In this document: in pieces, positions 1 through 11,764 of the stretch | How positions within the stretch are numbered: position 1 is the stretch's first letter | Layout: each line of letters begins with the position of its first letter | Assembly (NCBI GenBank): GCA_021613335.1 | Contig: JAJTWR010000044.1 | Span: 998,501 to 1,062,500, forward strand | Source of the DNA: Whitmania pigra | Taxonomy: Eukaryota > Annelida > Clitellata > Hirudinida > Haemopidae | Reading direction: 5' to 3' | Length of the DNA stretch: 64,000 nucleotides | The notes under the pieces: model-generated | Told to the model about the DNA's origin: nothing | The model's database searches: none | The model's input: only the letters and a program-made list of their open reading frames with translations | Position numbers and translations under genes: made by a program

Positions 1-832
1 TTCCAACATATTAATGCATCACTTGAGTATTCTCATTGAAAGCCAAGCAGCATACATCAGGATTTATTCATCCAAGAAGTGCTACGATAAGAGTATTGTT
101 TGATTTTATTTGTATTTTTTTATTAACCAGCATTGAATTGAAGATATTTCTTATTTCGAGCTGTAAGAGTTTGTATTTACGGATTCACGGATTCGATTCC
201 TAAGATTGTTAGAAGTGAATATAAATGCAAATAAACTCATCAAAAACATTTAAATGCAGCATTATCATTTAAGTGTTGTAGAATCAATTATCATTTTATT
301 ACAAACAATTTAGTAGACCTGACACTCACGGTTGAAACAAATCATGCGATCACCATATCAACAAACCATCAATTTCAGAGGCTGACGTGTTCGCGAATGA
401 TTGGAATTGTTTATGTTTGTTTAATTACACTTAAATTCGTTTATGTTGAGAGCTAGGCTGTATTTGTTTTCCTACTTTGTTATCGTTCTCATCATTTTAA
501 TCTTCAACCTAATAATTCTCGATGAGTTTTCAAAACGAAGAGGATTGAATACTCCGATAAGATGACATTGATTTTATTTGATTAAGTGGCTTGAGAATTA
601 ATAAAATCAGATAATAAGCGCACCGAAACGATCATGGTGCTATGCTCAAATGGTGGGATCATAACTCCTCGCAAAATCTCGTCTTGTTTCTCACGTTCAT
701 CTCTTATAGATAGCTTATTAGAAATTCGATTAAGAAAGGAACGCAGTCCATCAAGAGGGTTAATGATCGGCACTTGTGCCCATAAAGATCCCCAATGGAT
801 TTTAAATGGATATCTGGGCTGAGTTGATCTGC
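1..832. other. AT-rich intergenic DNA, no gene recognised
   Basis: Open frames here are short and lack family signatures. No splice-flanked exon with a recognisable protein motif was found on either strand. The segment ends at the target duplication of the hAT element that begins at 841. Confidence 0.6.
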
Positions 833-847
833 CTCTCGCGCAGGGGC

Positions 848-1842
848 GCAACCAGCGAAAAATGCTGGGGGGGGGCTCAAGTTTAGAAAAGCCCGACGCA
901 GTCGAAAAATTTTTGAAACTGTTCAAATCAATACTACTAGTTTTAATTAATAAAGAATTAAAGATAGAACTGATTATTATTATAAATTTTTATTTATAAG
1001 TCTGCAGTCTTTTTTTGTATCTTTAATAATTTATTAATGAGCTTGACTATCTTCTGTTTCAAAGTTTCAAGCCAGTTAAAGCAACTGTAAAAAAAAACAG
1101 TTTAAAACAATTTTGAAATGTTGTAGTCTAAATTACATTTTGATGTGTTTGCAGTTACAAAATAATTTTTCGATCAGTCTGTGAAAATCTGTTCACCATT
1201 TTATTTACTGGAAGAAGTGCAGTAGTTGTTTTGTTCACAGATATTCTCAATAAACTTTGCAAACGACAGGCAGACATAGTCGTCCCAAGATGACTTTTAA
1301 TAAGGCGAAGTTTAGAAAAGGCCCTTTCTGCATCTGATGATGTAAATGTCTGAGTAAGAGCAACATCGAGTATATGCAACTCGGGCTGAATGCTTGTGGC
1401 ACAGAAAAGATCTTGCAGTTCGATACATGCATTGGCTGATCAGCACGTAAACTTGTCGATGTGAATTGGAGCTGTCTTTGCACAGTTTCAGCGTCTTTTC
1501 CACGAAGGTTGCAGAATTCCGAAAGCTCGGGAGTCATTGTGCCATTCTGCAAAGCATCAAGAGCAGCCAAGGCAAGGTTGTCAAAACGACATTATCTGAT
1601 CATCAGATAACCAGCGAAAAATGCTGGGGGGGGGGGCTCAAGTTTAGACAAGGGACGAAAGCGAAAAATTTTTGAAACTGTTTAAATCAAAACTACCAAT
1701 TATAATTAATAAAGAATTAAAAATAGAACAGATTATTATTATTATGAGTTTGACTATCTTCTGTCTACAGTATTATTTTGTATCTTTAATAATTTATTAA
1801 TGAGTTTGACTATCTTCTGTCTCAAAGTTTCAAACCAGTTAA
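848..1842. repeat. Internal direct duplication inside the hAT element
   Basis: About 230 bp starting at the poly-G tract (848-1080) recurs at 1609-1842 with roughly 90 percent identity by eye. Landmarks shared by both are GCGAAAAATGCTGGGGGGGG, TCAAGTTTAGA, TTTTTGAAACTGTT and TGACTATCTTCTGT. The second copy has its own extra partial duplication of the last landmark. The duplication flanks the transposase fragment. Confidence 0.85.
1155..1570 (-). pseudogene. hAT transposase C-terminal fragment, frameshifted
   Basis: Two overlapping minus-strand frames together give the end of a hAT transposase of the ZMYM/TTF-type group. The upstream frame contains a stretch like ALDALQNGTMTPELSEF. The downstream frame gives SSDAERAFSKLRLIKSHL followed by TTMSACRLQSLLRIS, which is the conserved dimerisation region. 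They are out of frame with each other near 1380, and nothing upstream encodes the rest of the protein. This is a molecular fossil within the TIR-bounded element. Confidence 0.75.
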
Positions 1843-1971
1843 ATCCCCTTACCCCCCCCCCCACCAAAAAAAAACTCATCGGATTTGGAAAAATTGCAGG
1901 GTCTCTCCTATTAGGCCTGGGGGGGGCGCAAGCCCCCCCCTGCCCCCCCTAGTTGCGCCACTGCTCTCGCG

Positions 1972-4900
1972 TAGTAATAAATGTATTTGTATAATTATCA
2001 AATCATTTCTTAAAGTTTTGAACTATTCAGAAATGGAAATAATTTTGCAAAAGTCGATGAGAATTATGATAATGATTGTTATAATCGAAATGGCTAGAAT
2101 GTGAAATGAATACAATAGAAGGCTACGTCTCTCTTTCTAGGTCATAATCATCACCGCTATTTCTCCCTCTTCCTAATCATTATCATCATCATCATCATCA
2201 TCATCAACACCGCCTTCATAAATCATGGAGCCACCGCAGTAGATCTTTGGCGTTCTTGTACAAATTACTCATCAACAAGGATTGGCATTTTCAAAATTAG
2301 TTTCAAAACCAATTTGTTTCCACCACAAAAACACTAGAATGGTTTAAAGAAATACGTCTTTGTTTGTCAGATCAATTGATTATAGATGCTGTTTATGCAA
2401 GACCATTCGTAAAAACGGTGCCAAACCGAGATGAATGGACGAAAGCAACAAAAGTGTCACCTGGAAAAAAAAAGAGACGAGCGAGTGCATTTCCTCGCAT
2501 ATTTCAAATCCCACGTCACTCCATGTAATCCGTGGCAGGCTGCCTTCTTTTGTCCAATAACGAGAGAATGATATTCGCCATTGTTTGTCATCAGCAGGGC
2601 ACCGTTAGACAGGCACTTCACCAGGAAGGCGAAAAAAAAACACACAAGATTGGGACACGCGCCCCCCTCAAAGTGTCGAACTCTGCTCCATTATTAAGCA
2701 TTGTTGGTGTAGAGTGGTGTCGCATTTCGTTGAGCCGTTGCTGGATTTGAATTCAACTCGAGAATTCTTGAATAGATGTCACACCGCCTCAATAGCGATT
2801 TGTCACGTTTAAAAAAAAAAGTATCGAGGACAGATTGAAAAGCATTTTAAGCTCTATTATAAAGAGTTTCGTAATCTTTCATTCCTCATTGAATGAGTCA
2901 GCAATTTGACATCGGCGGTTAGCGAAGACTTTTTTTTAAATTTGATTGCTTTGAAGATCCTTTACAAATTAAACTGTCATTTATTTGATCATATCTCAAA
3001 TAATGTCATTTATTATTTACTATAAATCATCGCTTCAATTTACTTGTTTTCGCAGCGTGTGACTGCCCAGACTACTAAGTGGATTCAATTTGTATAAAAC
3101 TATTTCAGGCACCACTGACGACTATGACAATTATTGTGTAACGGATTGATATTTTTAAGTTTAGAGGCTTGGCAGATTGAAGCTGATCTATAAATAGCCA
3201 TCGTGCCATATGGACGAGTCTCGGGTCATCACTGGTGTCACTGAGGTCTGCACTGCAGGGAGACCTGTCGTAAATATCATGGGATGGAACTCTTATTAGC
3301 TTGCATTGACACCTCGAGCGGTCCTGTTTATCAATTCTAACTATCTAATTAGCGTCCCGCCGTTCAACTGCTCTCGCGGAGGTGATGCAAACTGATCCAA
3401 CCGTTGTTCAGCAAACTTTTTCAGATGAAAAGAAACTTTTGAAGCCAACAAAATCAAATCAAATCAAATGACAACCTGGGAATCCGAGGCGCCAACAATC
3501 TTATCGATCAATCAATTGACGAATAAATCAACACGTTCCCATGACGACAATCGTAGAACGTGACAATGTTGAATAGAGCCGAGGAAATCGATTCACTCAT
3601 TTAAGGAACATAAACTCAACCAGGACCATTAACTCTGATTTATCTCGACCAGCACCTCTCTTTTCGAAATCATTGATTATGCCAATCCTTGACCTTATTG
3701 GCTACATACCGTCGACTTGGCGGGCCACCTGGTGCTAGCATTAATTTCATTCCTTCCATGCTCGATCATCTTTCTTTCCTTCAGCAATTCGTCATCTCGC
3801 CACGCACCATTATCCAGGTCAAAGTGGCTTCACCTCTTGCTGTTTCCTCGAGTCTGACCACGTCAGCCTTCTTAATCTTATCAAATACCACGGGTTGGCA
3901 TGGCAACGGATATTAACATGCAAAACATGGAGCAGCAGGTTGAAAGTGACAGTCAAAATTTCACCATCGGACACGTCGAAGAACTGCTTTTGTTAACCTC
4001 GCAAGAGGAATTTCAACGACGAGAGCCATCCAAGTCGAACATGGCATCCAACTCGAGGTAGGAGGTGCCGGCCTCATGGGGAGATGGTAATGAGGCATCG
4101 GATGGAGTGACCTCTCATCGTGCCACTGATCAACAGGGTCATTATCGATGAAATTGAATCGGTGCCACAACAAATCGCTATTGCAGAACTACGGAACTAC
4201 TAGGACGATGAAGCGGAGGTCTGATCCCCCTCGCTAGCCTATATCCAATATCTCAAACGGTGATAGCTAGACGATCGAATGATGGAATTATTTTTCCAGA
4301 TAACGCAGCTTTCCTGTCAACGCTTGAGTGGAAAAATTCTCGATAAAAATCCTGCACCTGGTACCCCATTATCACTTGTTCGGAATGAGCGTATTTCAAG
4401 CACCAAATATCCATCACCGCTTATCTCACCATCGCGACCATCCATCCTGTGAACATCAACCGAGTTGTTGTTCATCCTGGAACTACTTACTCATCCGCAT
4501 GCGTGCGAACCCGGTTCGTGCAGAGTTTCCAAGAGCCGTTTTCCTGCACGAAGCAGAAATAAAACGCTACTGACAGATACGGTCCACTAAGAACTTAAGA
4601 TCTCCAACAGAAGCGAAACATATGCTGCAGACTGTTTGGGCATTCCATAATAAACAATTGATATAACCTTTCAGTTACTTATCAACTTAAAAGGAGATCT
4701 GATCTCCGACCCAGTACTTTGAAGCAGGAATCAAGCCAACTGGATCGGGATGATTTACAGCCTCATCATCTCATCAAAGAGCTTCCCAAAATGACAGACG
4801 AAAGGAAATGAATTTAAATTCTATTGTGTAACTCAAATAAAATAAATTGACTAAATAGGTAACGTATCGATCACGCAAACATGCGCATAGAACAAATGCT

Positions 4901-6680
4901 GCCTGGATCCCCACATAAAATAAAATTCCATTAAAAATGAAAAGGCGTACAATTCTTAAATAATCGATAAATAGTCAGCATGTCGTTCAGATGTAGACCT
5001 TGAGAGTATGTACAATTAGAAAAAAAAGAGTATTGAAGTTCAAAACGGAGGGCTGTCTTCTCCCGGCCTGATGGTCACTCTCATTCACAACCTGCAAGGA
5101 AACAAACATGACGTAAGCATCAAACAACAAACATCAAAAGGACCTCCCGCAGAGCATAAAAGAATCCTTTCATTAGACACACGCCTTCTCGCAATGTTTG
5201 GTCAAGCTCTCTCGGCGCCAGATAAAGCTGGAGATTGTAGATTTATCGATGCTCCACGAACATACGGCCCCAATTAGGTGATCAATTTGTATGAAAGTAG
5301 AGCTTCTTATTTATTATTATCATCCCTTATCACCTTAATTAGCATTTCTCTGCGGGAGGCCATAATTGGATCTGCATCACTAAACACTAATTGATGCAAT
5401 CAAACAATTTTATTCTATTTTCATATTTTTATAATAATTTCGATAAAAATGCATGGAAATCATTCAGGTGGCAGATATCTTAATAGGAACATTTGGTCAC
5501 AAGGAGTACAAAGGATTGCGTAACGGACACGAAGAGAATGGAATACTAATGAAGCATAAAAACACATCCGGAGAACAAATTTAGCTACAAAGCAGGAAGA
5601 GTTGCATAACTTGCCAGCGTTGGGGGAGGGCGAGACACGAGGAAACGCATTATCTCAGGATACTTGGACACCAGGATATTCCCAAGATGGAAACAAATGG
5701 CTCGGGACTTCAATGGTTGTTTTGATAAGAAAGAAAGCTGGCGAAGCAACATCTTGTGATGTGTGTTCACAGAAAGCAGGAAGCGAAGATGAAAGGATCC
5801 TGGAAAAGAATAAATTAAAAACAATTGTCCGAGCCTGTTCGCGTGTGAAAGACAGCCCATCAAAGACCTCATAGTTGAAAGATTCATGATCAGAAGAAAA
5901 TAAAACCATTCCATTCGTCTCAACCATTCTCGTCCATGTGCGCACGCTCGCACAATCACGACACACATGCTTGTGCGTGTGTAGAAGCAGCCACGATGAA
6001 TGAATGAATGAATGTATCCAGGCACCGACAACAAACCCCGACTCGAAAGTTGAATGGCTGGATGGTCAGCGTACACATGAGGTCACCTTGGATTGAATTT
6101 TGACAGCCTTAAACCTGATACCCTTACCGCGTACGCAACAAAGACTTTTGACGCATGTCGAACACGAGCACATCAAAGAAGGCCCAGTGCAAGGGGGAAT
6201 GATCAATCTCTATAATTGCATTAGCAATTGATTTATAAGCCAATTAAGGACATCTGTCAATACCCATGAAATTCTAGAAGAGATGAGGTTAGAAAAGTCT
6301 CCAACTGGAACAAACTTCCCCTTTTAAAGTAAATGGTGAGATATTCTGTAAAACCTCGACGTTGTAAGTCGTACCAAGACACAAAGGAGAGGCCAAGGAC
6401 AAGCTTTGTGAGCGTAAAAATTGCAGCAAAAACATAACAACATCCTTAAACTCTGACTCACCAAAACACACGCGTTACGACAACATCAGCGTTGAAACGT
6501 GAACATATTCTGGAGTATGCGATGATGATGATGATGACGACGACGATGCAGACTTGGTCGTTGAACAACTGGGACGTTTGATCGTCTTGAAGAAATCTGG
6601 AAGTTAATAAGAAGTAAGATTTTATTCAGACCAGAGATAGATAGAACATTTGGACCTGCAACAAAATGAAGTGAAGAAAA
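1972..6680. other. Long stretch with no gene recognised; less AT-rich from about 3.1 to 6.5 kb
   Basis: No homology-bearing exon was recognised. The part from about 3150 to 6500 is visibly richer in G and C than the rest of the window, and has several 60-160-codon open frames. None shows a family motif, consistent splice joins or codon-like composition that I could defend. Small features include an ATC triplet run near 2176-2205 and a GAT/GAC run near 6521-6546. Confidence 0.5.
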
Positions 6681-6686
6681 ATGTGA

Positions 6687-6692
6687 TTTATT
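6687..6692 (-). promoter_or_regulatory. Poly(A) signal AATAAA for the CDK-inhibitor gene
   Basis: AATAAA on the minus strand about 180 nt beyond the proposed stop codon at 6871. Its position supports the proposed terminal exon. Confidence 0.6.
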
Positions 6693-6870
6693 TTGCTTCT
6701 AGAGCTGATATTATCAGCCCGTGTCAGGCAATTTAGCTGTCATTCTTGGCTTGGGGCTAAAACCTCGTGGAGAAATTAATTTCACTGCTCAGTCCTCTCA
6801 AGCGTGATTTATGCTGACCTAGAGGAAACCAACAACCCTGCAACATAGCACGTCAGTTATTTAGCGCACT

Positions 6871-7869
6871 TTACTGAGATGTGCCAACAGCAGCACCGGT
6901 CTTGGCCGTGATTCCCTCCAGGGTGCCTGCAATCGGCAGGAAGCTCATAAATCCTGAGCAACAGCAGGCGAGCAAACACAGCAGCCCGGTTAATGAATGG
7001 ATAGAATGCAGAGGTAGGACATCCTCCCTTCGCATGACAATTGAAGGTTGCTGCAGTTGTATTTGCTGCACTGCAAGCACAACAAAGCCATTGTTCACTG
7101 GAAGATGCTCAATGCAGCTGCATGTGCTGCAGTGTTTACAAACTGATGAGCAGATAGATACATACTGGATGGTCTCACTGATAGATAACATCTCTCTTGC
7201 TTCATTGTAATTGCACTATTTAGTTTGTTTCTTAACTCTTACAATATAATCTGATGCATATCTTGTTTCAAAGATCATTTCATCAGAATTATTCATTTCG
7301 TCCTTTACTTAAAAATAATTATATGAGCTATAAAATTACTTATTTACTCAACTATTAAAATTGCAACTGAGTTTATCCTAAGAATGACTTTACCTACACT
7401 ACCTAGTAACTTTGTAAACATTTTTTAAAAGGCATGCAGCTAGAGACTCAATCTTAACAATGCTAATAACCCAGATAAACTTAAAGTACATTTCACACTT
7501 ACCATGTAAAATTGTCTGGTGGGACTTTTTCTGCTGGTTCTTGTAAGGGTGAAATGAGCCTTTTCTGTTCATCTTGTTTCTTAGTTTTCCTGAAGTCTCA
7601 AAGTTGACTGTGGATGTGGCAGAATTTTCAAGATCCCTGATTACAGGTGTCCAGTTATATCTTCCCTTCAGAGGCAAACCTTTTACAAAGTCAAAGTTCC
7701 ACTTCTCGATTTTTTTCTGGAGTAGTGAGTTGAAATTATTGTCCAGCTCGACTTTGAGATCCTGCTTGTCATTGGTAGCGACACATTCATCATCCGAGTC
7801 TACGAACAATTTTCTACAAACTTTCGACTTTCGAAGTTCAACATCTTCCCTCTCGACAGTGACAACCAT
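6871..7869 (-). CDS. Cip/Kip-family cyclin-dependent kinase inhibitor (p21/p27/dacapo type)
   Basis: Exon 1 (7869-7503) encodes 122 codons plus one base and ends at a clean donor (CATG|GTAAGTG). It carries the whole CDI domain: the cyclin-docking RKLF motif (residues 19-22), then LLQKKIEKWNFDF (49-61) and LKGRYNW (67-73), matching the CDK-binding block of p27 and p21. A basic stretch follows (residues about 95-115). The best terminal exon is 6953-6871, joined in phase, giving 149 residues. It has a pyrimidine-rich acceptor and is followed by a stop and then AATAAA. A second in-phase acceptor near 7073 would give a longer C-terminus. Known role of the family: nuclear binding of cyclin-CDK complexes to stop the cell cycle. 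The start is the first ATG, in good context (AAAATGG). The CDI identity is firm; the second exon is an inference. p21, p27 and p57 cannot be told apart. Confidence 0.86.
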
Positions 7870-7994
7870 TTTCTTATGACAAATTAATCTTAAATCTTAA
7901 AATCTTTAATAAAACGTCATAGAATCGACAACAACCCGCTACGAAATCTACCACCAGCACGCCAACAACAAACTGAACCAAACCATTGCGAGTT

Positions 7995-8036
7995 CTATTT
8001 ATAGCACAGACCGTTTGATTGGCAGCTGAACAGCCA
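7995..8036 (-). promoter_or_regulatory. Core promoter of the CDK-inhibitor gene: TATA box and CCAAT box
   Basis: Reading the minus strand, TATAAATAG lies at 8003-7995, about 130 nt before the ATG at 7869. CCAAT (8022-8018), a CAGCTG E-box (8023-8028) and a second, inverted CCAAT (8033-8037) lie just upstream. Spacing and order are those of a classical RNA polymerase II promoter. This predicts a transcription start near 7970 and a 5' UTR of about 100 nt. Confidence 0.65.
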
Positions 8037-8039
8037 ATG

Positions 8040-11030
8040 GCAATGAAGTATTTTAAACCGACCTATTCGTAGGTAAAAACAACTTCAACTTTTAATGCTA
8101 CGTATTTTTGAAGATGAATCAGTGTTTATAAAAAGATCCTTCGAATAATTAATTTCTGCGATGAGATACACTTTTCGTAGATCGCAATGTATCATTCCAG
8201 CAAGATGCAATCATGAAATTCCTATCTAATTATTCGAGAATATTAAGTACCAACCAGGCATGTCATTAAACATTGCTGATGTATCACCTTAAATCCAATT
8301 TGCCACTACGTGACATTAAAACGCTGAAAGATTTTAAAAATGATGTGATTTATTTGAATTAACGATAATCCAATTGATTCGGTTCAAATAGAAATTCTGT
8401 CGTTGTTGAAGAGAAATGCAGCTTATTTTTCAACTTAGTGCTAATGTCGGGTGCTTCAAAAGTTAGCCGATAATGTTTCATTTCTTAATGCGTTCCAATC
8501 AATTACCCCATTACAGCGTCTTTCTGCTGCTTTTGACATCTTATACTCTTTGGAGAGTTTAATTTTGAAACTAAATCAAGATGACGTGACAAGTTAATTG
8601 ACCTTCATCACAATTTGTATTTCATCCATGTTTTTAACTTGTTGAATTTTAAAGTTAATAAATGCTATAAAAATATTTATTTTGAAATTAAAAACTAAAT
8701 CACATCAAGTTAATCTGTGAACAACTTTGTATTAATCCCTTGTTTAATTAGCCCGGAATAAGCCATCAAAGATACCATCTGAGTATCATTCAAGAATTAT
8801 TTGCATGCGGTTTGTTTGGAGATAAAAGTCTGTTTGGGTGTAATTACATAAACAATTCCTCGTGCCGGGACGGTAAAGACCGTTTATCAATAATAAACTT
8901 CTTCATACAGAATTTATATTTGTTACATCATCATGACACTTAGAAGCTTTATGGTGAAAACATTATCCAAGATTTGTTTTTCACATATTTCAGCGAAAGG
9001 CTTTCGATTGTATAAACCAATTAATTCTCTTTTTCGCAAGTTATTATCTCAATTTTTGTGCTTCTTAATAACTACTGCATACCATTGACTTTCAGTCGGC
9101 AGCGATTATGTGAAGCTCTCCCGCTTTTCCAGAGAATCCCGTATGTAAACATCTGGATTGTACCAGCATAAATTAATGATGGTCTATGATTACGGGTGTT
9201 ATCAGCCAAGGACAGGAGTTAATTTGTGACCTCATGGATTTGAAATAGATTTCGTATTTATGATTTGTTTATTTTTATGGACGATTTGAAATATAGATAT
9301 AATAAATGTCTAAGTTTTTAGAAATGATTAAAATAATGGATATAAAATTATAGTAATACACATAAATTATTATAAAATGATGATGAAATATGGATATAAC
9401 ATTATAATCATTTCTAAAAACTTAGACGCTCAAATTCATCTCATTGTCATAACTCAACAGGCACATCCAGTGCTGAATGTTTCTCAGTTTCATGAAACGC
9501 CCCCGAAATACCATTGTCTTGTTTTGTCGGCCTTCCGTGAAAATCAAGTATGGCCAGGAGTCGGAAACTAATTTTTTGAATGTGACTCATTATGAAACAA
9601 AGAAACGGCTAAGACAAATGTTGCCTGATGAATGATCACAAGAATAACGTTTTGCCTTAGGAAATAATAACAATAAATATTAATAGTTGCTGATAATGTT
9701 CAGAATAATATCTATTGCTTCCAGCAATAAAACATTGTAATGTAGCCTATTGTGGGAAAATTACAGTTTTTGCTAAGCAATTTTGTTACAGAATTTCAAG
9801 TAAATAATGGGTAATAACGTTTTTAATATTTACAGATTTGAGACAAGAGTTTTTAATTTCATTCTAGCGGTGTTAAACGGTGCTTCTTCTACCAAAAACC
9901 TTCTTAAAAAGATTGTATTTCTTTGGAAACCGTTAAGGATGTTCTGCCGCAGCAGGTTGCTGTATGAATTCAAAATCATACTAATCATGCTTCCTTATGT
10001 CAATGTGTTTACATATTCGTGTAAACCAATAACGAATGACATATAGTGTCGATGATAATGTGTAAGCTTAAATGTAGCACCATATTTGACGACACGAAAT
10101 ACGAAATGATCCGTCTCCATAGCAACCATGATGAATCCTTGGCACAACGTTAAGTACGACGCATGGGTCTTCCCTCACCTAACATCATATCATTTTATTT
10201 CATTAAGGGTATTAAATTGTAACAAACTATTTTTTAAATTGTGTTAACGAACCCCTAAAGGTGGAAAAGATGGAAAGGTGATCTTCTTCGAACAAGAAAA
10301 TGTAGCAGTCAGACGCCAAAGAAGCTGATCCTAAAGAAAACCTCTATAATATAATTTAGAATAAAAATTTAGATACGAATACTTTACTAGACTCAATGAG
10401 AAGATGTAAAATTGTTGTTTTGATTGTCCTCCGATCAAGGCATTTATGCCCTGTGCAGACGTTGCCAGAACATTTTGACTTCTTTGACTGGGAACACTAG
10501 CGCTCAGAGTTTGACTGTTCTTTAGATTGAGTATCTAGCAAATTTTCTGTAGGACCTAAAAAATATTAACCCCAATTAAATATCACTAAAGTTGACAAAA
10601 CCCACTATTATAGCTGAAATGCACTCCTATTTTCAACCTATGGTTAAGGAAGTAGATGTAACTCAATCTTAGACAAAACAAGTAATGATTTCAAACATTT
10701 GACCCAAGAGGTTAAGCACCGTAGTAGAGAAATCATTGGTTGCTATGTCGCTGGTTCAACCAAATTTTGTTATTAAGTTTTGGCTTCCAAAGTTGACATT
10801 CTGTCATTTAAGGCATCATTACGTGCAGTCGAACTAAGAAAATTAATTTTGATAACAAAACCTCAGCAAAGACTACCTTTGCTAACATGCAAGTTATAAC
10901 AATAATAAAATATTGGTATAGGCCAATAGTTCATATGTAGAATATCAGTATCAGGATGTCAGTAAAACTCCATAAAGTTTGAGCAATAGTTAGTAACAAT
11001 ATGCATAATATAAAACAAAAATGATGTGAC
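8040..11030. other. AT-rich intergenic DNA, no gene recognised
   Basis: No exon with a recognisable motif was found. The only structured item is the perfect 23-bp inverted repeat at 9308-9427. A match to the RFX X-box consensus lies at about 10112-10125, which may be chance. Confidence 0.5.
9308..9427. repeat. Perfect 23-bp inverted repeat with 74-nt loop
   Basis: GTCTAAGTTTTTAGAAATGA begins at 9308. Its exact reverse complement ends at 9427, with both arms 23 bp and no mismatch (9308-9330 and 9405-9427). A shorter direct repeat (GGATATAA-A/C-ATTATA) lies within the loop side. It could be a hairpin-forming foldback element or a decayed MITE. No target duplication was seen. Confidence 0.7.
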
Positions 11031-11040
11031 AAAACCTCAC

Positions 11041-11112
11041 TTTGCACGTTTTCTCCCTGAGCAGGTCGACTGGCGAGACGTTCTTCTCCATTTGGTATCT
11101 CAGTAGTTGGTC
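11041..11112 (-). other. Possible orphan 24-codon exon
   Basis: On the minus strand, an acceptor (CACAATTCAG|GACC) and a donor (AAA|GTGAGG) bracket exactly 72 nt. The open frame reads DQLLRYQMEKNVSP then VDLLREKTCK, an amphipathic, helix-like stretch. It is less AT-rich than its surroundings. I could not find in-phase partner exons: an upstream candidate around 11233-11307 (MSYVVPKCNVCSTFF) does not join in phase. No family recognised. Confidence 0.25.
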
Positions 11113-11764
11113 CTGAATTGTGTGCTTATAAACAGTAAGATTAAACTTGTAATAAAAATAATAACAGCTTTTAAGTTGCATTGTTGTTTATTTATCATTT
11201 ATAATTTAATTTATTTTTTTAGCATTGATACATTTGTTGGCGACCCTCAAAGCTTTTTGCAAGAAAAAATGTGCTGCAGACGTTACACTTAGGCACCACA
11301 TAAGACATCCTGGTTAAGAAATGCCAACGCCTCCCTCGGGACGTAAAAGGAAAATCACTGGAGAAGGTGTTGATTCGACATTTCAGAATTCAGGTTTATT
11401 GAACAGTCAAGTTCAAGATGATTATCTCTGATTTTGTCGCGTGTTTTCTCGATCTCATATACGTTAGTAGAAAAAGGTTATGTTGTTTAAAATAAATGTA
11501 TTAGTTTTACTGGTAGATTTATGTTTATGTTTTTTAGATTAATTATTTTATTATTTTACAACAAACATATTTTATTGTAATTGTTCAATTTAATCATAAC
11601 AAAAGTAATAAGCAAAACAATTCAAAATATCTTTGTTATTGGTATCGCTGTGGATGAGGTCGCTTGCCTTATGAACTGCATATATTTAAATAACAAAGTA
11701 CTAAATCTGTTGGAAAAATTTATTATAAATATTCTAATTCGGTGAGCATTTTAAGTTATTTGCG

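Larger units (their letters stand above)
841..1963 (-). mobile_element. hAT DNA transposon, decayed, with intact TIRs and TSD
   Basis: The ends are inverted repeats: CAGGGGCGCAACCAG at 841 and, on the other strand from 1963, CAGTGGCGCAACTAG (13 of 15 match). Both are flanked by the same 8-bp target duplication CTCTCGCG (833-840 and 1964-1971), the length made by hAT transposases. Inside, the minus strand reads a broken transposase C-terminus in two frames. The piece at about 1380-1570 leads into the piece at 1155-1379, which carries the hAT dimerisation motif (ERAFSKLRLIKSHLGTTM). The two frames overlap, so at least one frameshift has occurred. The element is about 1.1 kb and lacks the N-terminal zinc finger and most of the DDE region, so it cannot be autonomous. 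It also contains a direct duplication of about 230 bp (848-1080 and 1609-1842). Confidence 0.9.

Noticed and set aside
582..926. 114-codon minus-strand frame
   Set aside because: It runs into the hAT terminal sequence and has no recognisable motif.
5585..6076. 163-codon minus-strand open frame
   Set aside because: No family motif, no convincing splice partners; it overlaps other open frames in a locally GC-richer region where stops are rarer.
10112..10125. RFX X-box match (also near 58258 and 62098)
   Set aside because: The degenerate 14-mer consensus is expected by chance every few kb. Only GTTTCCATGGAAAC at 62098 is a perfect palindrome, and no gene lies beside it.
11321..11431. Short plus-strand frame starting MPTPPSGRKRKITGEG
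   Set aside because: Only 36 codons, no partner exon or homology; the opposite strand is also open across the same DNA.
11724..11730. TATA box for CPSF1
   Set aside because: TATAAAT lies only about 40 nt before the ATG, leaving almost no 5' UTR; in DNA this AT-rich it is probably chance.
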